Origin: Pedobacter sp. Bi126
GTDB lineage: Bacteria > Bacteroidota > Bacteroidia > Sphingobacteriales > Sphingobacteriaceae
Length of the DNA: 64,000 nucleotides
Assembly: GCF_918698245.1 (NCBI RefSeq)
Contig: NZ_CAKKMS010000002.1
Location: forward strand, 434,001-498,000
Direction of reading: 5' to 3'
The stretch's first letter is position 1. Every line of letters starts with the position of its first letter. Positions 1 to 9,264 of this stretch are shown here, piece by piece. Below the pieces are notes generated by a model that searched no databases, was not told the origin of the DNA, and saw only the letters and a list, made by a program, of their open reading frames with translations. A program made the translations under genes and the position numbers.

Positions 1-27
1 TTAGAAACGAGCGCAAACATTATTTTA

Positions 28-291
28 CTACATCTTCATTTTAAAATGCGTCAGGAAATAGATGATGCAGATTAATATAATCGAATTTAAGATCAGTAAT
101 AACCAAGAAATAATAGATTTCCGGTCTTTCATTACTGCTATAAAAGATGTGATGTAAGCCATTGCAATTAACGCCAGGAATAAGTTTACAGTCTGGATAC
201 CCAAAATATAATATCCGTCGTATGAAAAAACGAGTGCACTGAGTGCTAAGAATACAACTGAGGCGGTAGTGTAGCGTTTATTCGGTTTCAT
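28..291 (-). CDS. Small hypothetical membrane protein
   Basis: An 87-residue protein that I do not recognise. It is strongly hydrophobic, with three likely membrane segments (about residues 12-24, 30-52 and 61-84) separated by short charged turns such as KDRKS. The ATG at 291 is preceded by an A/T-rich stretch and the stop is TAG. It lies 65 bp upstream of, and on the other side of the start of the window from, no identifiable partner; the next gene on the same strand ends at 357. Function cannot be assigned; it is probably an inner-membrane protein. Confidence 0.6.
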   Translation of the reverse strand: MKPNKRYTTASVVFLALSALVFSYDGYYILGIQTVNLFLALIAMAYITSFIAVMKDRKSIISWLLLILNSIILICIIYFLTHFKMKM

Positions 292-356
292 GTTGATTTA
301 ATTTACCATGTAAAGAGCATTCAATCGCACCCTTTACATGGCTCAAAATTTATAGT

Positions 357-3300
357 TTAATCACAATGCGGAACAGTAAAAGTCCAGGTTTCTGATTCTC
401 CGTTTGGAATAATATAGCCATTTCCTCTGATATTCTCGAACCATAATTTACCTCTAAGTTTTTCTCTGGTTCCTACTTCATTTAAGGTCGCACTATCATA
501 AAGTCTGCCGTTAATCATCACATATTTAATTTTTTCCGAATTGCGGATATCATCTAATGGATTGGCATCCATAATCACCATATCAGCTAGTTTCCCAACT
601 TCTAGTGAACCGATTTCTTTGTTCATCCCTAAATAACTTGCGCCGTTTAACGTTGCGGCCCTGATGGCTTGCATTGGCGTAAAGCCACCCTGAACAAACA
701 TCCAAAGTTCCCAATGTGCACCTAAACCCTGGATTTGTCCATGGGCACCAAGATTAATCTTTGTACCACCGTCAGCAATTTGTTTAGCAGCTTTGGCAAT
801 GTCGATATGGTTATAGTCGCTGTACTCAGAAGTTGTTCTCCGTCTGGCTCTCGCATCAATAATCGAACGCGGCGTATAGGTCATTAATTTTTCGTTCTCC
901 CAAACATTGGTTCTGTCGTACCAGTAATTTTCGCCCCATTGTCCCCCGTAAGCCACAATTAAAGTAGGTGTATAAGCTACATCGGTATTGTTCCAAAGCG
1001 TGGTAACATCTTTATAAACCGGTATAACAGGAATACTATGTTCTATTCCGGTATGCCCATCGGCAACCATATTCATGTTGGTGAAAAAAGTAGAGCCACC
1101 TTCAGGTACAACCTCCATATTTAACTGTCGTGCTGCTTCTAAAATCTGTTGACGCTGCTCTCTACGCGGTTGATTATACGACTTTACTGAAAATGCGCCA
1201 ACTGCCTTTAGCCTGCGCAGATTAGCCAAGGCATCATCTAAGCTATTAATCACCACTTTAAAATCGCCATCAGCACCATATAAAATAGATCCTGTTGAAT
1301 AAACCCTCGGGCCAACCATTCTGCCTGCTTTAAGCATTTCGCTCTGGCTAAAAACCATTTCGGTATTGCTTGACGGATCGTGCGAAGTGGTTACACCAAA
1401 AGCCAGATTGGCCATATAACTCCAATCGCTCTGTGGTGTTATTCCATCAGGACTGGTGCGCAAGTGCGCGTGAACATCAACAATGCCTGGCATAATGGTT
1501 TTGCCATTAACATCAATTACTTTGGCGTTGGCCGGAATGCTTACTTCATCTGTTTTTCCTATCGCAGTAATTTTATTTCCATCGGTAATAATGGTACCAT
1601 TTTCAATAACTTCGTCACCTTTCATCGAGATAATCCTTGCGCCTTTCAACGCCACTATTCCGGTAGGGATATCGGATTTTAAAACCAAATTGATGTCTAT
1701 AGAAGATGCTTCGGTTTTGGGGGTAGCTCCATCAAAGTTGAAAGCATTATTTACATCAACGGTAAAATATTTAGGACCCAACGTCCAATGCAGACTTTTA
1801 CTATCGGCGCTCCATTGAATATATGTTCCGCCATCGGTAGTCACTTTTGTAACCGGAATGGCTTTATTGCCTGCTGATGCATCCTGTGCCGTACCAATAT
1901 TGATCATTGGTGTGATGTAAACGTTAAACAATTCGTTAAATGCCACCCATTTATTATCCGGACTGATAACAAACTGATTTGCATATTGAGAAGTAAAGTG
2001 TGTTCTTTCGTTCGCTCCGTTTAAATCGATACTTTTTAATGCTTTTTTGCCATCAGCATAACTCTGGAAATAAATGCGGGTATCGGTATTGTTAAACTGT
2101 GGACGGATTCCATTATCTAAAATCAAAGTTTTAGCACCACCATTGGCTGGCATCATAAAAATACCTGTTCCGCGACCATAGTTATAGCCTAAAACATCGT
2201 TACCACTTCCTTTTCTAAAAACGATTTTATCGCCTTTTGTTGAGTATTGAGGGGAATAATAAAAACCTTTTTCATCAGTTAGCATAATGGTTTTTCCTGA
2301 CTTTACATCTGTACGCTTTATTGCGCCACGTAATTCATCGCTCCAGGTGGTATAAACAACATATTTTCCATCGGGACTAAAAGCAGGTTCAAATTCGAAA
2401 TCCAATCCATTGGTTAACCTTTCTGGTGTTCCTGCTGGTAATTCTTGTTTGTATAAGTATCCTGCAGCATTAAAGACAATTATTTTTCCATCAGGCGAAG
2501 TGGTTAATTGTCTTAACATTTTGGCTGAAAATTCATTGCTGAAAACCTGCTGTTCAAAATGTAATGCTTTTTGTACGGTTTGAATCGTATTCGCCTGAAA
2601 AGGAATAGTACTGTTGATCAATGTACCAATTTCTGTTTTTCTGATTTTTCCTTTTGCATAGAAAACAATGCTTTTGCTATCTGGAGTCCAGGCAAAATTT
2701 GGATAAACGCCAAAAATAGCCCAGGTTTCCTGCTGATCATGAGATAAATCTTCGTTAACCGGCCATTCTTCGCCAGTCTTCAGATTCTGGACATATAAAG
2801 TAGATTTTAACCTTACGCGTTTTACAAAAGCTATTAAATTTCCATCCGGAGAAACTTGCGGGCGACAGGCACCACCTTGTTCATTAATCAAAGTGGTTAA
2901 TTTTCCTGTCGTTAAATCCAGTTGACGGATGGCATAAATAGTCCCGTTAGGATCTTTACTATATTCAAAATTAGGGCCCGGACTTACATCTTCACTAAAG
3001 TAAACATATTTGCCATCTGGCGAAACGTTAGGTTCACCTGCATCCTGTTGATCGTTTTTACGTTTGGTTAACTGTACACCGTCGCCACCGTTTATGCTAT
3101 ACATCCACATTTCGCCAGCGCCTAACGATCGGCTTGCGGTAAAGTGTTTTCTGGCCACTAGGTATTCGCTATTTGGCATCCAGGTGGCATTATTCAATAA
3201 CCTGAAACTCTCTTTGGTAACCTGTTTTTTGCCAGAACCATCACGGTTCATAATCCATATATTATCTCCACCGCTTTTATCGCTGGTGTAAGAAATGTAT

Positions 3301-3584
3301 TTTCCGTTAGGACTAAAACGGGGTTGAACGTCCCAGGCAATGCCACCACTAATTAGTTTTGCAACTCCTCCGCTAATTGGCATCACGTAAATGTCGCCAA
3401 GTAAATCAAAGGCAATTTCCTGTCCATCAGCACTTACATCAAGGTTCATCCAGGTGCCTTCATCAGTATTTAAGGTAAAGTTTTTTGTGGTGCCCTGGTA
3501 TTTTTCGATATCCCATTTTTTCTCTTGGGCGTTTGAACTAAAAAATAATATTGAAAGAGCGGATAGAAAATAGAGATGCTTCAT
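357..3584 (-). CDS. Secreted TolB-like beta-propeller / amidohydrolase fusion
   Basis: A 1075-residue exported protein. The N-terminus is a signal peptide ending near SSNAQ (about residue 20). Residues 40-640 hold repeated SPDGK/YI-type PD40 (TolB/Tricorn) propeller blades. From about residue 660 a metal-dependent amidohydrolase domain follows, with the metal-binding DVHAHL near residue 705, a candidate bridging lysine in SVKSYNQ, a further histidine in IEHSIPV, and the C-terminal GKLADMVIMDANPL typical of the superfamily. Family knowledge suggests hydrolysis of a peptide- or imide-like substrate in the periplasm; the substrate cannot be told. The ATG at 3584 directly precedes the signal peptide. 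The architecture is common in Bacteroidota. Confidence 0.88.
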   Translation of the reverse strand: MKHLYFLSALSILFFSSNAQEKKWDIEKYQGTTKNFTLNTDEGTWMNLDVSADGQEIAFDLLGDIYVMPISGGVAKLISGGIAWDVQPRFSPNGKYISYTSDKSGGDNIWIMNRDGSGKKQVTKESFRLLNNATWMPNSEYLVARKHFTASRSLGAGEMWMYSINGGDGVQLTKRKNDQQDAGEPNVSPDGKYVYFSEDVSPGPNFEYSKDPNGTIYAIRQLDLTTGKLTTLINEQGGACRPQVSPDGNLIAFVKRVRLKSTLYVQNLKTGEEWPVNEDLSHDQQETWAIFGVYPNFAWTPDSKSIVFYAKGKIRKTEIGTLINSTIPFQANTIQTVQKALHFEQQVFSNEFSAKMLRQLTTSPDGKIIVFNAAGYLYKQELPAGTPERLTNGLDFEFEPAFSPDGKYVVYTTWSDELRGAIKRTDVKSGKTIMLTDEKGFYYSPQYSTKGDKIVFRKGSGNDVLGYNYGRGTGIFMMPANGGAKTLILDNGIRPQFNNTDTRIYFQSYADGKKALKSIDLNGANERTHFTSQYANQFVISPDNKWVAFNELFNVYITPMINIGTAQDASAGNKAIPVTKVTTDGGTYIQWSADSKSLHWTLGPKYFTVDVNNAFNFDGATPKTEASSIDINLVLKSDIPTGIVALKGARIISMKGDEVIENGTIITDGNKITAIGKTDEVSIPANAKVIDVNGKTIMPGIVDVHAHLRTSPDGITPQSDWSYMANLAFGVTTSHDPSSNTEMVFSQSEMLKAGRMVGPRVYSTGSILYGADGDFKVVINSLDDALANLRRLKAVGAFSVKSYNQPRREQRQQILEAARQLNMEVVPEGGSTFFTNMNMVADGHTGIEHSIPVIPVYKDVTTLWNNTDVAYTPTLIVAYGGQWGENYWYDRTNVWENEKLMTYTPRSIIDARARRRTTSEYSDYNHIDIAKAAKQIADGGTKINLGAHGQIQGLGAHWELWMFVQGGFTPMQAIRAATLNGASYLGMNKEIGSLEVGKLADMVIMDANPLDDIRNSEKIKYVMINGRLYDSATLNEVGTREKLRGKLWFENIRGNGYIIPNGESETWTFTVPHCD

Positions 3585-3598
3585 TATATTTTGGATGG

Positions 3599-4567
3599 TT
3601 ATTTAAATAATTCGTGTATTTTTCTCTGGAGTAATTTTTTGTCAGGTAACTGGGTTTTATACTCAGCTACCAAAGTAGGAGAAAGGCTTCTGCTTAATGC
3701 ATATTCTACTACTTCGTTATCTTTATCTTTGCAAAGCAGAATGCCAATACTTGGATTTTCGTTTGATTTTTTAACATCCCTATCTAAAGCTTCTAAATAG
3801 AAGTTTAATTGGCCTAAATGTTCGGGCTTGAATTTGTCTACTTTTAATTCAAATGCGACTAAACATTGTAAGCCACGGTGATAAAAAAGCAAATCGATAT
3901 AAAAATCGCTGTTACCGACCTGTATTTTGTATTCTTCACTGATAAACAAAAAGTCTTTTCCCAGTTCAAGGATGAAACTTCGCATTTCTTGAACTAAACT
4001 TTTTTGTAAATCACTTTCGGTGTGAGGTTCTGAGAGATTAAGAAATTCAAATACGTAGCTATCTTTAAAACTGTTTTCTAGGTCGTCGTGTAATTCTCTC
4101 AACACCGTTGAGAGTTTTGCGTTGCCAATAATCGATCTTTCAAAAAAGCCAGCCGAGATTTGACGATCGAGTTCTCTAAAAGAATAATTTTCTTTTTTTG
4201 ATAATTTAAGATAAAATTCACGTGCTTCAGGATTACTGCATCGAGAAAAGATAGCCAAATTGTGCGACCAGCTTATTTCTCTCACCAGTGGTGAGAGTTT
4301 TGGATATTCGCAGTAGCTCTCGTAAAACTGTTTCATCCGCCAAAGATTTTTATCCGAAAAACCTTTCAAACCAGGTTCGTTTTTTGATAAAAATTCGGCT
4401 AATTGTTTTACAACCGATTGTCCCCATTCGGCTTTTTTAACCTTGTTATGGATATACTCGCCGATATTCCAATACAGATTAATTAGTGTAGAATTTACAG
4501 TCTTTAACGCAGCCGTTCGGGCATTTTTAATTAAGCTAATAATATCTGCAAACTGCGTTTCTATCAT
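3599..4567 (-). CDS. YhcG/DUF1016-family PDDEXK nuclease
   Basis: About 322 residues. The N-terminal half matches the DUF1016 N-terminal domain (INLYWNIGEYI, WGQSVVKQLA, NLWRMKQFY). The C-terminal half is a PDDEXK nuclease fold with an acidic residue in DFYIDLLFYH, the E-x-K pair in AFELKVDKF and a following GQLNFYLEAL helix. I chose the ATG at 4567; a TTG seven codons upstream (4588) is also open. YhcG proteins are often associated with restriction-modification or mobile DNA, but here it stands alone, 14 bp downstream of nothing related and convergent with no partner. Nuclease activity is inferred from motifs only. Confidence 0.85.
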   Translation of the reverse strand: MIETQFADIISLIKNARTAALKTVNSTLINLYWNIGEYIHNKVKKAEWGQSVVKQLAEFLSKNEPGLKGFSDKNLWRMKQFYESYCEYPKLSPLVREISWSHNLAIFSRCSNPEAREFYLKLSKKENYSFRELDRQISAGFFERSIIGNAKLSTVLRELHDDLENSFKDSYVFEFLNLSEPHTESDLQKSLVQEMRSFILELGKDFLFISEEYKIQVGNSDFYIDLLFYHRGLQCLVAFELKVDKFKPEHLGQLNFYLEALDRDVKKSNENPSIGILLCKDKDNEVVEYALSRSLSPTLVAEYKTQLPDKKLLQRKIHELFK

Positions 4568-4682
4568 GTAATCTGTCTTAATGAGCAAAGTTAATAATCT
4601 TTTCTAAAGATGATTTTTTGAATTTCTATCAATAATAAGTAGTGATTTTAGATTAAATGTATAGTTTTGATACCGCCGATTT

Positions 4683-6575
4683 ATGACAGCAATAGAGATT
4701 TTACAAAAATATTGGGGACATCAAGCTTTTAGGCCTTTACAGGAAGATATTATTTCTTCGGTTCTGGAAGGAAAGGATAGTTTAGCATTATTGCCTACAG
4801 GTGGGGGTAAATCGATCTGTTTTCAGGTTCCTGCTTTGGTTAAAGAGGGGATTTGCATTGTAGTTTCGCCTTTAATTGCCTTGATGAAAGATCAGGTAGA
4901 GAACCTGAAATCTAAAGGGATTGAAGCCATTGCCATTTATGCTGGCATGGGTAAACGAGAAATCGATATCTTGCTGGATAACTGTATTTACGGAAAAATC
5001 AAATTCCTTTATTTATCTCCTGAACGTTTATTGTCTGATTTAGTGCGGGTTCGCATTTCGTACATGAATGTAAATTTAATTGCTGTAGATGAAGCACATT
5101 GCATTTCGCAGTGGGGTTATGATTTTCGTCCGCCATACCAAAAGATCGCCAAACTCCGCGAAATCCTTCCTAATGTGCCTGTTTTGGCACTTACCGCGAC
5201 TGCTACTGAGTTTGTGCGGAAAGATATTGTAGAGAAGCTTGAAATGAAAGACCCACAGGTTTTTGTTAAAAGTTTTGCCAGAGATAACTTAAGCTACGTG
5301 GTTTTCGGCCAAGAAGATAAGTATAAAAAACTAATTGATATTTGCCAAAAAGTAAAAGGTACAGGTTTGGTTTATGTACGTAACCGCAGGGAAACCGCCG
5401 AGGTTGCTAATTTTATCAATAGGAATCAGATTAAGGCCGATTTTTACCATGCCGGATTAGAGCGTGATGTACGTTTTTTAAAACAAGAAGAATGGAAAAA
5501 TAACAAAACCCGGATTATGGTGGCTACAAATGCTTTCGGGATGGGAATTGATAAGGCAGATGTTCGTTTTGTGGTGCATTTAGATTTACCAGAAAGTTTA
5601 GAAGCCTATTACCAGGAAGCTGGTAGGGCAGGGCGCGACGAAAAACGAAGCTACGCTGTTCTGTTAGCTAATCAATCCGATGTTGTGGGCTTAGAATCCA
5701 GGTATTTAGATAGTTTTCCTACTCCAGATGAGATCAGAAAAACCTATCACTACCTCGGTAATTATTTTCAATTGGCATTTGGTGCAGGCGAAGGTTTAAC
5801 TTTTACTTTTGATGTAGCTGATTTCTGTAAAAGATTTAATATTAGTGTTTTAAAAACAATTTCTGCTTTGAAGTTTTTAGAACACGATGGCTACATCACC
5901 TTATCTGAAAGTGTTTTTCTACCATCAAGAATGATGTTTATTGCCAGTCATGAAGACATTTACCGTTTTCAGATTGAAAATAAAGCTTACGATGGCATTA
6001 TAAAAACCATTCTGCGTTCGCACGGTGGTGCTTTCGACGGTTTTGTTAAGATTAATGAAGCCGATTTAGCCAAGAAAACAGGATTGTCGTATAAAGAAAT
6101 TATCGCATTGCTTAATAAATTGCAGGCCATCGAGTTACTTACTTATACGCAGCAAACCGATCAGCCGCAATTGCAATACATTAGGCCGAGAGTAGATATG
6201 GACCATTTCGATCTCGACGTGAAATACCTCGAACTGAGAAAGGAAATCCTACATAAACAGATTAACGCAGTGGTAGCTTACGCTTCATCAAATTTGTGCA
6301 GGAGTATTCAGCTGCTTCATTATTTCGACGAAGATCATGCTGCAAAATGTGGGGTATGCGATGTTTGCCTGGCTGAGAAAAGAGCCGAAAATCAGAGCCA
6401 GATGGGAGAGGAAATTGAATTTGAGATTGTTTCTTTACTGCAACAACAACCTTTAAGTCTTGACGATCTGGTTACAAGTATTAAAAATGGTGCCGAAGCT
6501 GAAAGGATCGATACCATTAGAGAATTATTAGATGCAGGTAAGATAAAAACTGATGGGAAGAAGTATTATCTTTAG
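4683..6575 (+). CDS. recQ: ATP-dependent DNA helicase RecQ (short form)
   Basis: A 630-residue superfamily 2 helicase. Walker A is LLPTGGGKS (Lys43), motif II is DEAH at about residues 136-139 followed by the RecQ aromatic loop CISQWGYDFRP, and motif VI is YYQEAGRAGRD. The RecQ zinc-binding cysteines are present near residues 538-560 (CRS...KCGVCDVC). Past a winged-helix region there is no HRDC domain; the protein ends with a short winged-helix-like tail, so it is the HRDC-less form seen in many Bacteroidota. RecQ unwinds recombination and replication intermediates. A TAGTTTTG (-7-like) element sits at 4662-4669, very close to the ATG. The stop codon lies in a 7-bp tandem repeat. Confidence 0.93.
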   Translation: MTAIEILQKYWGHQAFRPLQEDIISSVLEGKDSLALLPTGGGKSICFQVPALVKEGICIVVSPLIALMKDQVENLKSKGIEAIAIYAGMGKREIDILLDNCIYGKIKFLYLSPERLLSDLVRVRISYMNVNLIAVDEAHCISQWGYDFRPPYQKIAKLREILPNVPVLALTATATEFVRKDIVEKLEMKDPQVFVKSFARDNLSYVVFGQEDKYKKLIDICQKVKGTGLVYVRNRRETAEVANFINRNQIKADFYHAGLERDVRFLKQEEWKNNKTRIMVATNAFGMGIDKADVRFVVHLDLPESLEAYYQEAGRAGRDEKRSYAVLLANQSDVVGLESRYLDSFPTPDEIRKTYHYLGNYFQLAFGAGEGLTFTFDVADFCKRFNISVLKTISALKFLEHDGYITLSESVFLPSRMMFIASHEDIYRFQIENKAYDGIIKTILRSHGGAFDGFVKINEADLAKKTGLSYKEIIALLNKLQAIELLTYTQQTDQPQLQYIRPRVDMDHFDLDVKYLELRKEILHKQINAVVAYASSNLCRSIQLLHYFDEDHAAKCGVCDVCLAEKRAENQSQMGEEIEFEIVSLLQQQPLSLDDLVTSIKNGAEAERIDTIRELLDAGKIKTDGKKYYL

Positions 6576-6615
6576 ATGTGAGATGTGAGATGTGAGATGT
6601 GAGATGTGAGATGTG
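6574..6615. repeat. Six tandem copies of a 7-bp repeat (AGATGTG)
   Basis: Six uninterrupted, identical copies of AGATGTG run from 6574 to 6615. The first copy overlaps the TAG stop codon of recQ (6573-6575), so a change in copy number leaves the protein unchanged. Heptameric tandem repeats like this occur between genes in many bacteria and are prone to slippage. No terminator is seen between recQ and the next gene. Confidence 0.95.
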
Positions 6616-6720
6616 AGAAAAATGCCAATCAAGTTACCAATAAAATATTAGTTTTGTAATGAACTATTTAATCTGTATAATCAAACAATCAGTATAATCT
6701 TCCGCGAAGCGAAAAAACAA

Positions 6721-8028
6721 ATGATAACAAAAAACAATAAGAAAACCATCCGTTCGTGGGCATTCTTCGATTGGGCAAACTCTGCCTATAACTTAGTCAT
6801 CACTTCTACTATTTTTCCGGCTTATTATACCATTATTACCACCACTAAAGAACATGGTGATAAAGTGGAGTTCTTTGGCCGGACCTTTGTAAATACCTCG
6901 CTTTCCAATTATGCCTTGTCGTTTGCTTATTTGATTATGGCTTTTGCTTTGCCAATACTTTCATCCATTGCCGATAGAAGAGGGAATAAAAAGTCATTTA
7001 TGAAATTCTTTACCTATGTGGGTGGAGCCGCCTGTATCGGTTTATATTTCTTTAAACTGGATACGCTCGAAATGAGCATCATTTTGTTTGCAATAGCTGC
7101 AATGGGATATATTGGAGGGGTATTATTCAGCAACTCTTATTTGCCTGAAATTGCAACCGAAGAACATCAGGATCGTGTGAGTGCACAAGGTTTTTCGTAT
7201 GGTTACATCGGCTCAGTTTTACTTCAACTGATTTGTTTCCTATTTGTGTTAAAGCCAGGATGGTTTGGTATTACAGATCTCTCATTTCCACCAAGGTTAT
7301 CATTTTTATTAGTTGGTATATGGTGGATCGGTTTCTCTCAGATTCCTTTTTCAGCACTTCCGAACGGAACACCTCAGCACGATAAAGTAAAAACGAATAT
7401 CCTTAAAGATGGCTTTAGCGAATTATCGAAAGTTTGGGCGCAGGTTAAACAAATGAGGGTTTTAAAAGGATTTTTAGTTTCTTTCTTTTTCTACTCTATG
7501 GGTGTACAAACCATTATGCTTGCTGCTGCTGGTTTTGCTGAAAAAACATTAAAATTAGGAACGGCAAAATTGATTGCAGTAATATTGATCATTCAACTTG
7601 TTGCCATCCCCGGTGCCATGCTCATGTCGTATTTAGCTAAAAAAATAGGGAATATAAATGTGTTAATTATGGTAGTTGTAGTATGGATAGGCTGTTGTGT
7701 TTTTGGTTATTACATCACTGGCGAGTATCAATTTTACTCATTGGCCGCAATTGTAGGCTTAATTATGGGCGGAATCCAATCTTTATCGCGCTCTACCTAT
7801 TCTAAATATTTACCGGTTGATACAAAAGATAGCACTTCATTCTTCAGCTTTTACGATGTAACGGAGAAATTGGCGATTGTAATTGGCCTTTTCAGTTTTG
7901 CTTACATTGAAGATTTAACCGGAAATATTCGCTACTCAATTATCGCTTTGGCATCATTTTTTATTGTTGGATTAGTTCTTTTAGTACTTCTAAGAAAAAA
8001 CGAACATAAAGAATCGCTAAAATTGTAA
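6721..8028 (+). CDS. MFS transporter, UMF1 / Atg22-like family
   Basis: A 435-residue integral membrane protein with about 12 transmembrane segments. The N-terminal SWAFFDWANSAYN motif and the GGIQSLSRSTYSKYLP segment near the end are hallmarks of the UMF1 family of the major facilitator superfamily, related to vacuolar effluxer Atg22. The substrate is unknown for most bacterial members. A -7-like TAGTTTTG occurs at 6649-6656 upstream of the ATG. The gene is followed after 22 bp by the LutA-like gene, which may be co-transcribed. Confidence 0.85.
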   Translation: MITKNNKKTIRSWAFFDWANSAYNLVITSTIFPAYYTIITTTKEHGDKVEFFGRTFVNTSLSNYALSFAYLIMAFALPILSSIADRRGNKKSFMKFFTYVGGAACIGLYFFKLDTLEMSIILFAIAAMGYIGGVLFSNSYLPEIATEEHQDRVSAQGFSYGYIGSVLLQLICFLFVLKPGWFGITDLSFPPRLSFLLVGIWWIGFSQIPFSALPNGTPQHDKVKTNILKDGFSELSKVWAQVKQMRVLKGFLVSFFFYSMGVQTIMLAAAGFAEKTLKLGTAKLIAVILIIQLVAIPGAMLMSYLAKKIGNINVLIMVVVVWIGCCVFGYYITGEYQFYSLAAIVGLIMGGIQSLSRSTYSKYLPVDTKDSTSFFSFYDVTEKLAIVIGLFSFAYIEDLTGNIRYSIIALASFFIVGLVLLVLLRKNEHKESLKL

Positions 8029-8050
8029 GTTTGCAGTCGTTAAGAATATT

Positions 8051-8788
8051 ATGAAAGTAGAATTATTTGTGCCTTGTTTTGTAGATCAGCTCTATCCTGA
8101 AACCGCTTTTAATACTTTAAGGTTATTAGAAAAATCGGGGTGTGATGTAACCTACAATTCAAAACAAACCTGTTGTGGGCAACCTGCATACAATGCGGGT
8201 TATTGGGATGAGGCTAAAGAAGTGGGTACAAAATTCTTAAACGATTTTACCGAAAATACCTATGTCGTAGCGCCGTCAGCATCGTGTGTAGGCATGGTGA
8301 AAGGTGGATTTAACGATCTGTTTACCAATACCATTGTACACAACAAATGCCGGAGTTTGCAATCGAATATATGGGAGCTTTCTGATTTTCTGGTAAACGT
8401 AGCCAAAAGAGATTATTTCGGTGCTGAATTGGAAGGAAAAGCCGTTTACCATGATTCGTGCAGCGCATTGCGTGAGTGCAAAATCAAAGATGAACCCCGC
8501 CAGTTGCTTTCTAAAGTACACGGTTTAGAAATGATCGAAATGGAAGATACCGATATGTGCTGTGGTTTCGGCGGAACATTTGCGGTTAAATTCGATGCCA
8601 TTTCATCTGCAATGGCCGAGCAGAAAGTTAATCATGCGCTCGCACAGCAGGCAGATTACATCATTTCGACCGATTTATCTTGCCTTTTACATCTTCAGGG
8701 GTATATTGAGAAAAATAATCTTGCGATTAAAACCATGCACATTGCCGATGTATTGTGTAATGGCTGGCTGGAAAGTACAGAATACTAG
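8051..8788 (+). CDS. LutA/YkgE-like (Fe-S) oxidoreductase subunit, two CCG domains
   Basis: A 245-residue protein with two cysteine-rich CCG domains: CCGQPAYNAG (Cys41-Cys42) with an upstream PCFVDQ, and CCGFGG near residue 170 with an upstream HDSCSALRE. This is the architecture of LutA (YkgE), the subunit that with LutB and LutC oxidises L-lactate in Bacillus and other bacteria. Neither LutB nor LutC is in the window; the gene sits 22 bp after an UMF1 transporter. It may therefore work with partners elsewhere, or in another redox reaction. Family assignment is firm; the pathway is inferred. Confidence 0.85.
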   Translation: MKVELFVPCFVDQLYPETAFNTLRLLEKSGCDVTYNSKQTCCGQPAYNAGYWDEAKEVGTKFLNDFTENTYVVAPSASCVGMVKGGFNDLFTNTIVHNKCRSLQSNIWELSDFLVNVAKRDYFGAELEGKAVYHDSCSALRECKIKDEPRQLLSKVHGLEMIEMEDTDMCCGFGGTFAVKFDAISSAMAEQKVNHALAQQADYIISTDLSCLLHLQGYIEKNNLAIKTMHIADVLCNGWLESTEY

Positions 8789-9264
8789 CCACCAAGCTTT
8801 AGCTTTTGTGGAAGTAACGCTGAAGATGATTAAATCTCTAATTTATTTTGGAAAGCAGTTGCAGAAGCCAATGGGATAGAGCAGTCCCGCTCTCGCTTCT
8901 GCTCCGATGAAAAATCGGGAGCATCTCGCTTTGATCGGGTTTAGTTGGCGTAAATAGTACTGTTATCAAGAGTAAAATAAACCCGACCGACAGCGTTATC
9001 CCGATTTAGGATCAATTTAATTTAAGATAATTTCAATCGGGATTAAGCAAAGGGCGGGACTATCGGTACAGAAGCACTACAGGTACTGCTTTTCTAATAA
9101 AGGATTAGGCATTGTAATATTTAAATTACTTTCAGCCTAAATCTATCCTTAAACGATCTAAACGTAATCTTTAACACAATTTAACACGTTTTATATTACA
9201 AACTACAATACCTTTGTTAAACCTTTTTAAGGCTTTTGTATCTAACAAACAAAACAAAATCGTA
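8789..9264. other. Intergenic region with a composite palindromic repeat
   Basis: No convincing gene is present. A short out-of-frame opening to 8879 is a continuation of an alternative frame over the LutA-like gene. Between about 8875 and 9075 there are several inverted repeats in series: a GCTCCGAT/ATCGGGAGC hairpin (8901-8922), GATCGGGTTTA (8933-8943) against TAAACCCGACC (8978-8988), and ATCCCGATTT (8998-9007) against AATCGGGAT (9034-9042). This looks like a dispersed intergenic repeat unit rather than a gene. Confidence 0.6.
9209..9216 (+). promoter_or_regulatory. Candidate Bacteroidota -7 element (TACCTTTG)
   Basis: TACCTTTG matches the TAnnTTTG consensus for the primary sigma factor of Bacteroidota. 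It lies 48 bp before the ATG of the GLPGLI-like gene. No clear TTTG at the -33 position is seen, so this is a motif match only. Confidence 0.45.

Noticed and set aside
1380-1818. Plus-strand open frames opposite the amidohydrolase
   Set aside because: They are antisense frames of a well-supported long gene and match no family.
3599-4567. Restriction or defence system around the YhcG nuclease
   Set aside because: No methylase, specificity or other defence gene is next to it; neighbours are an amidohydrolase and RecQ.
4683-8788. RecQ, MFS and LutA-like genes as a functional cluster
   Set aside because: Spacing and functions do not fit one operon; only the MFS and LutA-like genes are close.
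8562-8879. A 105-codon frame overlapping the end of the LutA-like gene
   Set aside because: It reads another frame of the LutA-like gene through CCG motif 2 and has no protein features.
9214-9264. A longer start for the GLPGLI-like protein at TTG 9214
   Set aside because: It would put 17 residues before a normal signal peptide and lies within the proposed promoter.
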